Shown here piece by piece: positions 17,516 to 29,279 of a stretch of DNA of 64,000 nucleotides; the first letter of the stretch is position 1; every line of letters starts with the position of its first letter. Below the pieces are notes generated by a model, which worked only from the letters and a program-made list of their open reading frames with translations, did not search any database and had not been told where the DNA came from. Made by a program: the position numbers and the translations under genes. Origin of the DNA: Blattamonas nauphoetae (lineage: Eukaryota; Preaxostyla; Oxymonadida); contig JARBJD010000274.1 of NCBI GenBank assembly GCA_033064195.1, positions 1 to 64,000 of the forward strand, written 5' to 3'.

Positions 17516-20500
17516 TTATTCGATTTGATAATCAGTTGCTTTCTGTCCATGGATGAATGGAGGACACGATTCATTTTCCAGCACGATTGCCTTCAGATGA
17601 ATTCCACTGAGACTGAGTTTCTGTTGTTGTATTTTGGCAATCTCAAATCCATTTGTGTCCTCTTCGCTCACGATTCTTCTTGTCTGAAAGTTCAGTGTTG
17701 TAGTCACTGTTTTCACTCCATTCAGACACTTCACATAATCGTCACTTGTGATGCTTGTTTTCTTCAGAGACACGCCTTTGATTTTGCATTTCTCATCGAG
17801 AGAGTAACACTTTGGTGCAAGACAGATCATCTGTTCACCTTCCTTTTCAATTGCTAATCCCAACAGCTTCTTCTCATCATCAACTCCCTTTTCAGGATTG
17901 TGAAACCATTCATATTTGTGTACATCATAGAATTCTTTGTCAGCAATAACATGTTCAAATTGTTGATGAATTCCAGCATTTGGATCTCCAGAAATTGCCC
18001 AGTATGCAGAGTCAGTGTCTCCCTCACAGAAATGAATCTTGTTCATATCTAGACACTTGTACATGAAGTTGTAGATGAAATTCAGATACCAGAACTTGGC
18101 ATTGTCGAGTGTGAATACTGCTTCTTGCAGACAGGTCTTGCACGATGCTTTCTCTCGATCTTCAATCACAATGTAGTTGTCCTCATTGATCTCTCTAGTC
18201 GCTACAAATCCTTTCATCATCTATTTCAAGTATGTTCTCTTCTCATTGCAGATTGTGATTGAGTTGTACTTCTCAGTGTTCATTCCATCGTAGCCGTAAC
18301 TTCCATTCAAATTGGTCTTACAGAACTGTTCTTTTCCTTTGTTTCCAACCTTCATTGCTTCTATTCTGTCACTCATGAATGAGGTCACAAATGGTTCAAA
18401 TCCAGCATGTCTCGAAAAGACCATCACACTCTTAATGTCATCAATAATGAAGTGGCAATAGTCGATGAGGAACCACAGATAGTATGTCGAAAAGAACATA
18501 TACTGATCGTGTGTGCTCAAGAGTTGGGTCAGTTTTCTTTGTTTGTCATCAGTCTTCAATCCATGTTTCTTCATCAGTGAATATGTCTTCTCTCCAATGT
18601 TTTCTTCTGTCGTATTGACCACAATGTTCCTGAAGATTGGTGGGAAGTTAATGAACTCATTTATGTACTTTTCATCGATGTGTCCTTTCAGTTCTGCAAC
18701 AAAGAGTGTCTTTTGATTCTTGTCCTCGATAATCTTGCGACATTCTTTATCTCCAGTTACAGTGAACAAGCATCTTCCTGGCATATACATTCTGTGTTTA
18801 GTGTACGGATTGTTCTTGTTCTTGATTGATGAAAAAGCACTTGGGTAGAGAGAGTTGAAATCAACACCACAAACATGAGTCATTTTGTGTTCTGTGTCCT
18901 TGGAGATAACTTTTCCATCTTCGTATGTGAAGTGATTGATTGGAGTCACATCTTTGATGTTCTGTCGATGTTGAACATTCGATAATCCACCAGTCACTGC
19001 GGCTCTCAGTTTGTGATAGGTTTGCTCGTGTGTCAGAGTCATTGGTAGTGATTTCCAGATGCAGTACTTCTTCAGTTGAATTCTCAATCGTGTGAGATGT
19101 TCATCTTTGTCTGACTTGTATGTGTTGCAGTAGTCACAGCAGATCTTGACGTTCTCTTTTGAATGTCCTTTCGAATTGTCGATTCGATCCAGTGTTGGTC
19201 GAACTGCTTGGGAGAAGTGACTCTTGCAGATGGAGCACACTCTCTTGCACTGTTGAACGAACCACTCATCGTCAGATTCAGTTACGTTTTTGGTAGTATT
19301 GCGATGAGCTTTCTGGTCTTGATAAATGTACGATGCAACCTTGTACTTCCAGTATTGTTTGGTGATTTTTATTTCACCAGATTGATCCACGCCATTGAAA
19401 TCATCATCAATATCAAAGTCCTTGTAGGCACATGCATACTTGATTGCAGAAGCATTTGCTGACAATGAGAGATTGTGCAACATATCTACTTTGTATTGGA
19501 AATTCAGATCAATGAGATTGTCCAATGGTGCAATCATGCATTCGACGTCTCTAATGTTGTAGAATTTGAGGTAATCCCATCTGTTCTCGAATCCTTGCTT
19601 ATGCCAATCATCAAGGTACAATTGGTAATCACTGTCAGACATTTCACTGTTGTTCAGACTGGAATAGAATTCATATTTGGAGAATGGTTCTTGTTTGCTC
19701 AGCACTGCATCGTAGTCTGATGAGTCAAATGATTCGTATGCAAAGAATGATTTCTGGAGTGTCGAGTTTCCTCCAAAAGCCTTCACTGCATTATCCAATG
19801 TCATTGGTCCTGTGTATGACATCATGTCAATGAATCGAAGTACCTGTTGTGTTTTCTCGTGTCTGATCAATACTTGTTTGTACTTCGTTGTAGATCCAAG
19901 GAAGCTCACCACTTTCCAATCCTCGTCAACGAGATCACGAAAGATGAGATTGATGTCAAATCTGGAACTGTTGAATCCAATCACACTTACTTCATTTTGT
20001 GAAGGTATTTCTGGGTCATCATAATAGTTGTCTTCTCGAACTATCTCTGCGTATTTGAAGAGTTCTCTGATCCATTGCTTCACAAAGTCCTTTCCATCTC
20101 GAAGATCAAAGTAGATTGACTTCACTCCTGATTTTGTTTTGATTGCTGATGCAACAGATAGTGGTTTAAGATGTGAGATCAGTTGAGTATTGTCATCAGA
20201 GAACAAGTTGTCAAGAATGAGATCTTCCATTGTTTCGAAATCATAAGTGATGTAGTATTGAGTTGGTTTGAACTCGTCTTGTCTTTTATGTGCCATCAGA
20301 AATTCAAATGTTCGATTGTTGAGGATGTGTGGAACATATGGTCTTGGAGTTTTGTCAAGGGAGATCTTCTTCACATGTTTTCCATCAAGCTCTTTGCACT
20401 CTCTGAGATGTTTCTCAAAATCTCTACTGTAGTTTTTATTCTTCACTTGGAAACCTCTAGACTGACAATATGGACACAGCTTGTATCCAGTGATTTTCTC

Positions 20501-21886
20501 AGGATCAACAATGAACATTACATGAACGAGAGTTGCTGTCAGTGGAATCATCAGAAGTGGGAGAACTCTTGCATCATCATTTTCGTTAATGTACGATTGA
20601 CTTGGGAAATATTTGTTCTTGGCTTCATCGAATTCATAAATGTGAACTGTGATGTTGAATTGAATCATCGCTTTCTCAATGTCACATGCAATATCGAATC
20701 CAGGATAATTCTGAAGATGTGGAGTCAATTGTCGAGATTGGAGATGTGTGAGATTCATCCATTGTGCGAACAATCTGTAGGCTTCACTGTTCCTCATATT
20801 GATTGATATTTTCCTACCTTGAACTTCAGGAAGTGTGAGGAATGATAGCGCTTGAAAGAAGCAGATGTTGTACTCAGAATCAATGTATCGAACATTCCTC
20901 GTTTTCATGTGTTCAGTGAGAATGGCGTTTGCTTTTCCTGCGACTGGAAATCGATAGACTGCAACAAGAATGGAGTGGAATGCAATGTACATTGTCTTCG
21001 TATCCATCAGTGTTCTCTCTTGAGATTCTTTGATAAGATTGATCGCATATTTTGAATACTCATTGATATCTCCAGCACTTCTTATCACTGTTGGGAAACT
21101 CTTTGATGTGTTCTCTAATTCCGGTCTGAAGTCATTGTATGTTGTCTCATCTTTGTCCTTTCTTTCGATGATCTTACCAAAGTCAATACTAATCTTGAAT
21201 GGATGATCCTTCTCTTTGTCGAAGACTGCGTTGATGAAGGTCGTGATTTCTTCAACGTTCTTCAGATGATTGTGGAAGTACAACTGATATGGTTTTCCAT
21301 TGTCTTCAACCTTCTCGACTTCATTCTTTTTGAACTTCCTTCGTGCATTCATGAGACAAGAATTGAATGCTGCTTTGTCACGTGGTTCAGCAAGTAATAT
21401 GCATTCTTCAAATCCATCAAAGGTTTGCACTTCTCTCTTTTCCATTTGTTCATTTTTCTTTTGAATTATCAGGAGATTCTTCATCCAGTGATCCATCAGC
21501 TTCTCTTCAATTGATTTCAGCTTCCACGTCATTTTGAACCCCTGCTTCTTCAGTTCATCTTTGTTCACTCTTGGATTGTCTTTCAAAATTTGCATTCTTG
21601 CTTTGCTGTCTTCTTCATTCATCATTGCATTGTTATTGTTCTCTTCAAGTTTGTGAATAAAATCATCGATCTGATAGTTGGTAATATTCCTTATTTCTCC
21701 TTCAAAATGGAGATCTGGATTCTTGAGCATCGATAGGAGATATGCTCTCTGATGTTGGTAGTTTCTACTATCTGGCTTATATGTTCGATCATAACCATGT
21801 TCATCCTTGAATTCAAAGGTGGTGTTTGGAAATAGTGCTCTTATTTTCGTGATGCTGTCTGTGACAAATTTCAGTGTCGCCGCCAT
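17516..21886 (-). pseudogene. polB: Type B DNA polymerase of the element (protein-primed type) with peptidase-like, zinc-finger and HNH domains; broken
   Basis: Motifs in order: an N-terminal region with YNICFF near 20,860 and VHVMFIV near 20,520, a pattern seen in Polinton polymerases and reminiscent of a cysteine-peptidase fold; a C-x2-C ... H-x4-C finger near 20,400-20,480; exonuclease I (YDFETM, about 20,238), II (NSSRFD, about 19,968) and III (YNIRDVE, about 19,550); an HNH/endonuclease VII-like domain (CSIC ... TLDRIDN ... CDYCNTYKSD, about 19,110-19,240); polymerase motif A DFNSLYPS (about 18,855); motif B KTNLNGSYG (about 18,305); and motif C DTDS (about 18,015). All catalytic signatures are present. 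The gene replicates the element. It is treated as a fossil with about one break. It is a paralogue of the PolB-like frame at the left edge. Confidence 0.88.
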
Positions 21887-22076
21887 TTACTACGAATTAA
21901 AAAATCCGAAAATAAAAAAAGTTGAGCGTTTATTTCTGTTTTCTCTGATGGGGCTTTATCGGAGCCTTTAGCCAGGAATCAAGTCTAATTCTGAACACTT
22001 CACTTCCGCCTATCTCTCGATATGTGAATGGAACCAGAACTTTGGTGTACTCACCTACGAGCTCACAATTGTTTTT

Positions 22077-22319
22077 CTAAAGTTCATTTTCGACGAACGA
22101 TTGAGTGTAGTGTCGACGTTTTGATAAGTGAGGTCTATTTCCTTGATTCCACAACTTTGGTTTTATTCTCCATTCAACTTCCTCATGAACATACGTCACC
22201 GGCACATTATTTCTGACATACTCAGACACTAGCGAACAGTTCTCTTCTTTCATTGATTCAATTAATGCTTGTTCCGAACATACTCGACGTCTTTCCTTGT
22301 ACATCGCAGTTGGATTCAT
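22077..22319 (-). CDS. Small basic protein of the element, 80 aa
   Basis: An ATG at 22,317-22,319 is preceded on this strand by two T-rich stretches and TTAA, the shared motif. The product is basic and helical (MYKERRRVCSEQALIESMKEE ... LSKRRHYTQSFVENEL) with one Cys and no recognised family. It lies upstream of the polymerase on the same strand and is the last gene before the repeat-rich right part of the element. Confidence 0.45.
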   Translation of the reverse strand: MNPTAMYKERRRVCSEQALIESMKEENCSLVSEYVRNNVPVTYVHEEVEWRIKPKLWNQGNRPHLSKRRHYTQSFVENEL

Positions 22320-22349
22320 TTAATACAAATTAAAAAATTCAAAAATAAA

Positions 22350-23600
22350 ATTTCATTCGTGATTTTATCGTTGGTGATCTTCAGAGACTTCAATTCTGTC
22401 ATCGATGGGTTCGATCAGTCTTGTTTGATCAGAGAAAGTACTTCAATGGGACATGATCCTTTCATCTCGTTCCTGACTGCTCATTACTGTTTCCTTTTGG
22501 TGTGTTACGCTTTCTACTTTCACATTTGTTCTCTCTTTTTTGTTGACATCACTTTCTTGTCTTTGATCATTCACTTTTTTCTTCTCATCTCATTCAGGTA
22601 CACTACTTGGTTTTATGAACGGTGGTTTCTTTTCCAACTCTAATTCAACAGGTTTGTTCTCTTTTTTGTTTTATTCTTTCATAAAACTCATTATCGTACC
22701 AACGCCGATCGAACCAAACTCAACCTTGGATCTTGGGTACACCGTTGCTTCTTATCGCTTAAAAGAATGGGTCACAACCGACAAATCACTAGTATGTTCT
22801 TCTTTTTTGTTCATCTCTTTATAAAACACTTTCATGTACTCGATCTGCGTGATCGTCCATCGTTGGTACACAAGTGTGTTTTATCGTCTCAAAGTATGTT
22901 GAATCGAGGAATTAAACCAGGTTTGTTCTCTTTTTTGTTTTATCTCTTCATAAAACTCATTAGTGTACCAGAATTTTCACTTCACTTTTGTCATCCTTCG
23001 TTTTGGTACACCACTTCACTTTAGACTCTCATTTTCACTTCATTGTCAATTTTTTATCATTGTCTCTCACTTTTTTCAAAAAGTAAAATTAAAAATGACG
23101 TGAACAAAATTTTGATCCTCATCTTTGCTCGAAAAACTTCGTGATTCATCGGTAAAATTGTATGCGTTGGTACACCACTTTGTTTTACTTTCATTCAACT
23201 TTCATTTCACCTTTTACACTTCACCACTCTTCGATTTGTTCTCTTCATTTTTTCTAAAACACACTCGTGTACCAAGAAAACGCGATCTGAAGTGATCGTC
23301 CAGATCAGGTACACCACTTCACCTTATCGTTTCATTTCACAACTATTTGATTTCAATTCTCTTTTTTTATCAAAACAAGGTAGAACACAGAGCTAAAAAT
23401 GTTTGATCGTCAAGATAAAAACGAACAGTAAGATCTGGTACGTCACTTCACTTTATCGTTGCTAACATTGTTTCACTTCACAATTTTACTCTAATTAGAA
23501 ACATTTTGGTCAAACTCGTTCATAAGGTGAAGTGGTGTACCAACGAAACACGAAGAATCAAGATCGCTCTGATCTGGTACGTCATTTCACCTTATCGTTT
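22350..23600. repeat. Degenerate tandem repeats at the right side of the Polinton-like element
   Basis: A block with GTTCTCTTTTTTGTTTTAT, a CATAAAACTCATTA word and GTACCA recurs near 22,652, 22,790 (weaker) and 22,918, at a spacing of about 130 bp. The word GGTACACCACTTCACTTTAT or close variants then recurs several times to about 23,590. No gene is supported. Such terminal repeats are plausible for the end of a Polinton, but the matching left end is outside the window, so this is not proven. Confidence 0.55.
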
Positions 23601-24687
23601 CATTCTCACTTCATTTACATTTTAGAACTCTAATTTTGTGAAATTTGTATGAACGCGTTCGCAAATCTCAATACTTTCCCACCATTTTCACTTCTTCCAT
23701 TTCACCATTCACTATCATACTTGCCCACTTCATTTTAGCTTCAATCACCTTCTTTTTACCTAATTAAGAGAAAAAGTCAATGATAACTGAGCTACTGTGA
23801 TGTGCTAACGAGCGACAACGGTCGCCAAAATGGTGTGTGAGATTGGTGAAGTGACGAGGAAAGTCGAAGTAATTGAAGTGAAAACCAGACGAGCGAAATG
23901 AGCAGTGAAAAGCGTTGAAGTGGTTGTGCATGAAACAAACAAGATCAAAAGTTGAGTGTGGGAAACACGAAAAATCAACATTATGAAAAAACTAGTCGTC
24001 AAAAGTGTTAGAAAATTCAACCACTCCTTCCTCAGAACGTGAGAAAGGAAGGGTGATATGTGAAAATCGGGGCAAAAATCGATTTGATGAAACTGACGAA
24101 AAAAGTGGTGAAAGATGAGGTGCAAAAGTGAACGTTCGAAGAGCCGCCAAAAGGCGACTCCGAGCGAAATGAAGTGTAAAAACGCAAATAGGAGGTAAAA
24201 GTGATCCTAAAAAGTGAAGTGCTGAAAGCGCATACATTTTTTTTAAAAATCGTAGAAACTCGAAAAATGGAATGTGGGTTGATCAAGAAAAATCCCGATC
24301 CGGCCTTGATCTAACCAAAAATTCCAAAAGTGTTTTTTATCGCGAATTTCACCTTTCAAAATCGATTTTGCAATTTTAGAAGGTGTTTGAGGTGTATTTG
24401 AGCCATATATCAGCAGTTTTAAGCAAGTTCTGAAAATCGACTTTATGGTCACTTTTTCGACCACAGTTCGGTACGTAGCTCCACGAATTCTCAACCGATT
24501 TTCATCGGGATTGTTTTGATCGACGACTCACATCGTCCCCGACATTGTAGAATTTTTTTCGATTTTTTTCGAAGTGGTTCTCTAGTTGGATTCACTTTGT
24601 TCGAGTTCAAAAGTGAAAAAACATCGAAAAAAGTGACAACATTTTTGGAAGATGACAAAAATTTGCTTCAAAATTGACGCTTAAAAT
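23601..24687. other. Gene-less stretch at or beyond the right end of the Polinton-like element
   Basis: AT-rich with short open frames on both strands that look like chance. Around 23,800-24,240 there are purine-rich words such as GTGAAGTG and AAAAGTGAA that continue the style of the preceding repeats in complement. No feature is supported. Confidence 0.4.
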
Positions 24688-25094
24688 CAGGGATCCAAGG
24701 ATCCAGGGAACTTTCCCCAAATACACTATTAAGGGAGATAGTATTCCCAGCTTCACAAATCATGTTCCTTTCTCAAAACTAAACGACCGGGGAAGACTTT
24801 TGAGAGAGCTGGATACGTGGTGTTACAGAATACTAAATTGAACAGCTTGTAACAATTTTTTGCGACGAGCAATTTTTGATCGGACCCATTGCCGAAGTTG
24901 AGTCTTTTTTCAGTGATCCAATTTCGTATGAGCAGTGATCCAATTGAGTTGTTAGTCACACCATCTCTCTAACTTCGTGTCTATCTAAACATATCCTCTC
25001 GGTTATGGATTTGACAACAGTCTGAGAAAGTGCATCGGAGAAAAACCCCTTAATAGTGTTTTTGGGGACAGTTCCCTGTATCCTTGGTACCCTG
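24688..25094. mobile_element. Small inverted-repeat DNA element, about 407 bp
   Basis: The left end CAGGGATCCAAGGATCCAGG (continuing ACTTTCCCCAAATACAC) is matched in inverted orientation at the right end near 25,045-25,094. The match extends about 48 bp, ending in CACTATTAAGGGG. No transposase is inside, and no clear flanking duplication was found. Confidence 0.7.
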
Positions 25095-25257
25095 ATGAGG
25101 TCGAAATATTGGACATATTTTTGGAATTTAGGTCAAATATTGACATCATTGAAATGGCCTAAATTCCTTTTAATACAAGATTTAGAAATGGTCAATCGGA
25201 ATTGACTTTCAACTTTGGTTTTCAACGATTATTACAACGTGGTTCTTAATTCTTCTT

Positions 25258-26486
25258 CTATACTACTAATGCATGAACGCATTGAATTGCCATTGGGAAC
25301 ACCATCCCTGCTGTCATCGAATCCGATTCGAGTTGAGTCACAAGGGTGTCCACGGGCAAAACGAGTTCAGCGAAGAATCTGAACTTGGTGCTGTTGTCTT
25401 GAGTGAAGTTGCAAATATTGTTCTGTACAAGGACGTGGCTATTCCGAGCAATCCACATTAATTGGGGAGAGATGCTGATCCATCTCGTATCCACGAATGT
25501 GGGAGGATGAGTAGAGAATAGTGCACGGTTACCGCGTAATTTCGCTTCGTGACACACTTGTTTGGCGAGTTCTGACATATCGGTGAGGAGTCTGTGAGCA
25601 CGAATCCAGTCTCCAAATGCATTATTCGTGAGATGGGCAGCACACGGATATCGAAATGGGAGAATCTGACGATTTGAGAGATGAGAAGCAAGGTGAGGCA
25701 CCTCGTGACTTGAGTGTGCCCCCAAAGCCCGAACGAAACCAACAAAACCATCAGTCACAATAGATGCCACTTCCCCTCCACATCCTCTAATTTCTTCAAC
25801 AACAGCCGCAATGTTAGTGGAGAGTTCGTCACGAGTCTTTCCCTCTTCTCTGGCCGCATAGAAGGTAGCTGAGTTTTCATGGTGTGTGTCATGAACAATG
25901 TAAATGTTGAAGTCTCTGTTCCCCACCCGAGCTCCGTCAACGCAAAGACAAACCATTCTACCACCAATCCAATGAACCAACTCTTCCCGAAGCTCCTCAC
26001 TCCTCTGTCTCATCCCAATCGAGATTTTCTGTCGGGTCATACGAGGGAAAATGAGTTCCGGAGGTGTGTGCATGTTTTGTCGGGCAGCAACAGCGACATC
26101 CACCAAGAATTGATGGAGAAATCTGGATTGTCCTCCTTAGAACGAAATGTTGAGGTGTGCCACAACCTCAAGAAAAGCTGCTTGGATGAGAGTGGTGTGA
26201 GGAAAGACAGCATCAGTAGCAGGAGAGCGAGACAGTGTTGAATCAATTTGGGGATGTTGGGCTGTATCGCGACACGAATGTGCTTTCAGTCGATCTGAAC
26301 ACCCTCTCGCCATGCACCAGTTTGAATCTGGACCCTCCAGGCACTGTTTTTCACGTTTGCTTCGTGGTTTTCCATTTTGATCGATTACTGCAAACGTGGC
26401 AAAGTGATAGCCACCTTCATAAAGCCGCTTGACATTAGTTATTCTGGTTCCTTGAAGGGTGGGATGATCTATCGCCTGATAATCTG
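25258..26486 (-). pseudogene. hAT-type transposase remnant with BED-like finger
   Basis: The 5' part (about 26,240-26,486) encodes LQGTRITNVKRLYEGGYHF ... KQCLEGPDSNWC and a GCSDRLKAHSC stretch, a BED-finger-like Cys/His layout. The core (25,258-26,106) has the hAT catalytic surroundings LCVDGARVGNRDF, SIVTDGFVGFV and CAAHLTNN, then a TRW motif. The C-terminal dimerisation domain is missing, and the BED part and core are separated by a stop codon (TAA near 26,138) with no long common frame, so the copy is inactive. A CACAG at 26,487 could be the 3' end of an intron. The 13.8-kb unit begins 88 bp upstream of it, which may have split its 5' part. Confidence 0.7.
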
Positions 26487-26565
26487 TGAATGAAAGTTAG
26501 AGAATTGATAATAAAAGGAAGAACGAAAAGTCAAACAACCACATGTCCGTATGGGATGAACTCGT

Positions 26566-26591
26566 GGTCCCTCTAGGCATGGCTGACCGGC
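26566..26591 (+). repeat. Left target duplication (26,566-26,573) and left terminal repeat of the 13.8-kb unit
   Basis: GGTCCCTC followed by TAGGCATGGCTGACCGGC. Beyond this, the next 100 bp (to about 26,690) match, in complement, the solitary end at 55,975-56,075. Confidence 0.9.
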
Positions 26592-26690
26592 ACTGACCGG
26601 TCAGTTTTCATCGAAAAGTACTGACGGTCACTGACCGGAGCAATATCGGAACCCATAATCGAGATTTACCATTTCTCCGAGGTTACTTTT

Positions 26691-27287
26691 GTAGAAACCG
26701 AAATTCGAATCAATTACACGATTATTCACATTATTACCTCGAATTAACCATTATTGAATCTTTCTCACTTCAATGAAGCTGTTTCACTCATATTTTAAGA
26801 CATTTCTTGCTGTAACGATTTCAAAAACAGTAATGGGCATGTGATCGATTGAGATTCAGGACACATCAATTCGTTTTATTTAAACATGTCATCAATATGA
26901 AAGTTATATTTGGAATATTTCTTGAAATTTGACTAACATTGTTTTTGAAGTCTCCCAAGAGTCAAAGAATGTAATTTTGTTTTAACCAAATCAACTGTGA
27001 GATCGCTCGATTTAGGCATGATAATGTTCATCTAATTCTCTCAGTGATTTCTGAAAAGGTCCAAAAATGAAGAAAAATACGAATATGACTCTCCAAATGT
27101 CACTTTATCTTTGAAACACTTTCTGTCTCCTTCCTTCTCATCTCAAACCTCGAGATCGCAGCTTCTCCTCCAAAATGAACGCAACATGATGGATTACACC
27201 CTCCCACACGTGAAAACTCAGTCCAAAAGGCGGTTCTTCGTTTTCAATCAGTTCGGCATCAACATCTTTCGGGCTTTCCAATTCTAT
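26691..27287. other. Gene-less stretch inside the 13.8-kb unit
   Basis: AT-rich, with short frames only. The first part continues the subterminal region of the hAT-type end. Nothing else is supported. Confidence 0.4.
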
Positions 27288-29257
27288 CTAGAAAGTGATT
27301 GAATTTCGGATCCTGTGAACAGCATCTAATGATGCAAGCGAAAGAAATGATGTTTTGCCTGTTCCACTCAGCGGAGACTGTTGTGGGAACGGTTCGAATC
27401 TTTCCTGGACGGACAACTCTGTCTTTGGAGTGGAGAGATTCTGAGTTGTGAAATATGGGCTTGAAGCATCCTCGATGCGAGTTGGGAGGGTGGGCGAGAG
27501 TGCGCTTGTTTCGAAATGCGGTTTGTTCAAGTTTTTCCATTTTCTGATTGAGGCGGATGGTTGGGAGAGAGAAATGACCACTCTAAGCTCTGTCACATTC
27601 AAAAGGGCTTCCGTTTCTTGATTTTGTTGTGAGGTGGTGTGGTTTTCCCCATCGTCGGGTAAATTTGGGGATCCAACATTCTCACTTTTCCACTCTCCTA
27701 ATCCAGAAACTAAATGATGAAACATCTCGTCAATCCGCTTCCGTTGCTTCTGTTCCACAATCTTGTGTGATTTCTTGTCTGAGCGGGCTGTTTTCGATCG
27801 TTCCTTCGCTTCGTGATCAAGGCGAGCTGTGAGAGAGTCGATTCTGTTTTGTTCCAATGTCACTTTCTTTGGTGATATTTCGTCTGAAGGGAGCACAATT
27901 CGCTTTCGGAATGTTGGTTTCGACTGTTCCTTCTCGTCGCGTTCGTTGTCCAACCGTTCTTTCCGGTTTTTCTTGGTTCCTTCAAGGTACTTCTGTTGTG
28001 CGATTTCTTTTTCCATCTTTTCAGTTAATTCCTGCGAGATTTGTGTGGTGTGATCGCTTCGTGTCCTCACTTCCTGAGCTTTCAGTGTCCCTCGCTTCAA
28101 CTGTGGAAACGACTCCTGCGAGAAATCACGGTGAGTTGTTCTGACATTTTCAAATTTCTTTTTCGGCGATGAATGTGGTGATTGTTTTGATTGTTCGTTT
28201 GCTGTGCCGGACGTGTGTGTGGTGTCGTTCATCCGATCTGAAGAGTGAGCACTTCGAATGGTCCTTCCTCCAACACGTGATGAACCTCGTAAAGAATCTT
28301 TGAATTGTGGAGTATCTTCTTCGAGGGCCGATTGTGATTCCTTCCTCTTCATCGCGTCTTTATACAGTCTCGTGGTACCTGGCCCGTCTTCTTCAGCAAG
28401 TGTTCGATGAGTACTTGCGAGATTTTGGCTCTTTTTGCGAATTGTCGGATGGAAAGTGCATTCGGGATGCGGTGGCTGATCGTCGGTTTCTCCATACGCC
28501 CTTCCTTCCACAACATGTCTCGGTTCTGTAAGCTCCTTATAATGGACGTAGTTTCGTTGAGTTGCTTTTCCATACTTCTTTTTCACTTCTTTCTCCAATT
28601 TCGCTTCTTCTTCTTCTTGCTGTCTTCTCTTCTCTTCCTCTTTCTTCCGCTGTTCTTCGTTTCGTCGTTTGGCGTCTTCATACAGTTTGTTCACAATCTT
28701 TGTCTTTTCCTTTTCTGTTATCTGTTTTGTTTTTGGAGTTTCGTTCATCTCTTTTTCTCTCGCTGCTTGTTCTCTCTTGTCTCTGATTTCTTTTCCTTGT
28801 CGTGTCAGTCGTTCGATTGCCTCCCGAATTTCTGCTTCTGTTTTTTTTGTTTGTGGAGACGATTTTGTCGGAACAGGAGGCGGTGGTGGCGTGAATGGAT
28901 TGATGATTTCTCCGCCAGCGTCGGGTTGTTGGAGCGGCTTTTGAGGAAGAGAAGCATCAAATTCGGAGTCTTCTTCAACTTCCTCTTCCCATTCTGATTC
29001 TTCTTCTTCTTCTTCTGTTTGAAGGAATTGTTGATGCATTGCGGTTACTTGGGAAACAAGATGGGAATGCACAGTGTTTGGCAAATTATACTTGTCGCAG
29101 AATGCATGACAAACAGCCTCCTCTTCCTCGTTCTCACAAAACTGAAGTGTGAAGAGAGGCTGACGAAAAAGAGAAACATACAAAGAGGGTTGCCTTCTCA
29201 CCACGAATTTGAAGTTAATCTGAACATGAATTACAGCAATTTTGTCATATGTGACGT
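27288..29257 (-). CDS. Host-like acidic coiled-coil protein, about 640-655 aa
   Basis: One long frame has biased host-like composition. A short N-terminal domain (VHVQINFKFV ... LQFCENEEEEAVCHAFCDKYNLPNT) reads like the domain with F/V-rich strands, acidic loop and FCxKYxLP helix found at the N-terminus of many protist cytoskeletal proteins. An EEEEEESEWEEE patch, a Pro-rich PPPPPVP linker and long Lys/Glu coiled coils follow (about residues 110-220). Then come repeated TFHPTIRKKSQ-type and LYKDAMKR / LYEDAKRR motifs, typical of conserved flagellar/basal-body-like protist proteins. A 42-nt in-frame segment at 29,160-29,201 starts GTGAGA and ends GTCAG and may be an intron; the true start lies in or beyond the upstream exon near 29,257. 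The gene lies wholly inside the 13.8-kb unit. Confidence 0.7.
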
Positions 29258-29279
29258 TTAGGATGATGATCAGGATTGA

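Larger units (their letters stand above)
1..24600. mobile_element. Polinton/Maverick-like virus-derived element (left end outside window)
   Basis: The gene set is typical of Polinton/Maverick and related capsid-bearing elements: protein-primed-type PolB, A32-like packaging ATPase, two capsid-like proteins, several small virion-type proteins, a fibre-like protein and a primase-helicase. Genes lie on both strands with short intergenic gaps and share a T-rich, TAAATG-type upstream motif. The left end is not in the window because a PolB-like frame runs off base 1. The right end is taken as the repeat-rich non-coding stretch after 22.3 kb and is uncertain. I saw no retroviral-type integrase and no adenain-like protease. 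A 600-bp non-autonomous DNA transposon sits inside near 2.2-2.8 kb. Treated as a fossil: broken, about three or four breaks in total, with most capsid-region frames open, which suggests a fairly recent integration. Confidence 0.8.

Noticed and set aside
1-24600. Retroviral-type integrase expected in a Polinton
   Set aside because: No HHCC finger or DDE core recognised in any frame of the window; it may lie to the left or be absent.
22350-24600. Calling this stretch the right terminal inverted repeat of the Polinton
   Set aside because: The left end is outside the window, so no inverted partner could be compared.
28407-28997. 196-aa + strand frame rich in Phe, Leu and Cys opposite the coiled-coil gene
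   Set aside because: It is the complement of Glu/Lys/Arg codons of the minus-strand gene; no start context or domain.
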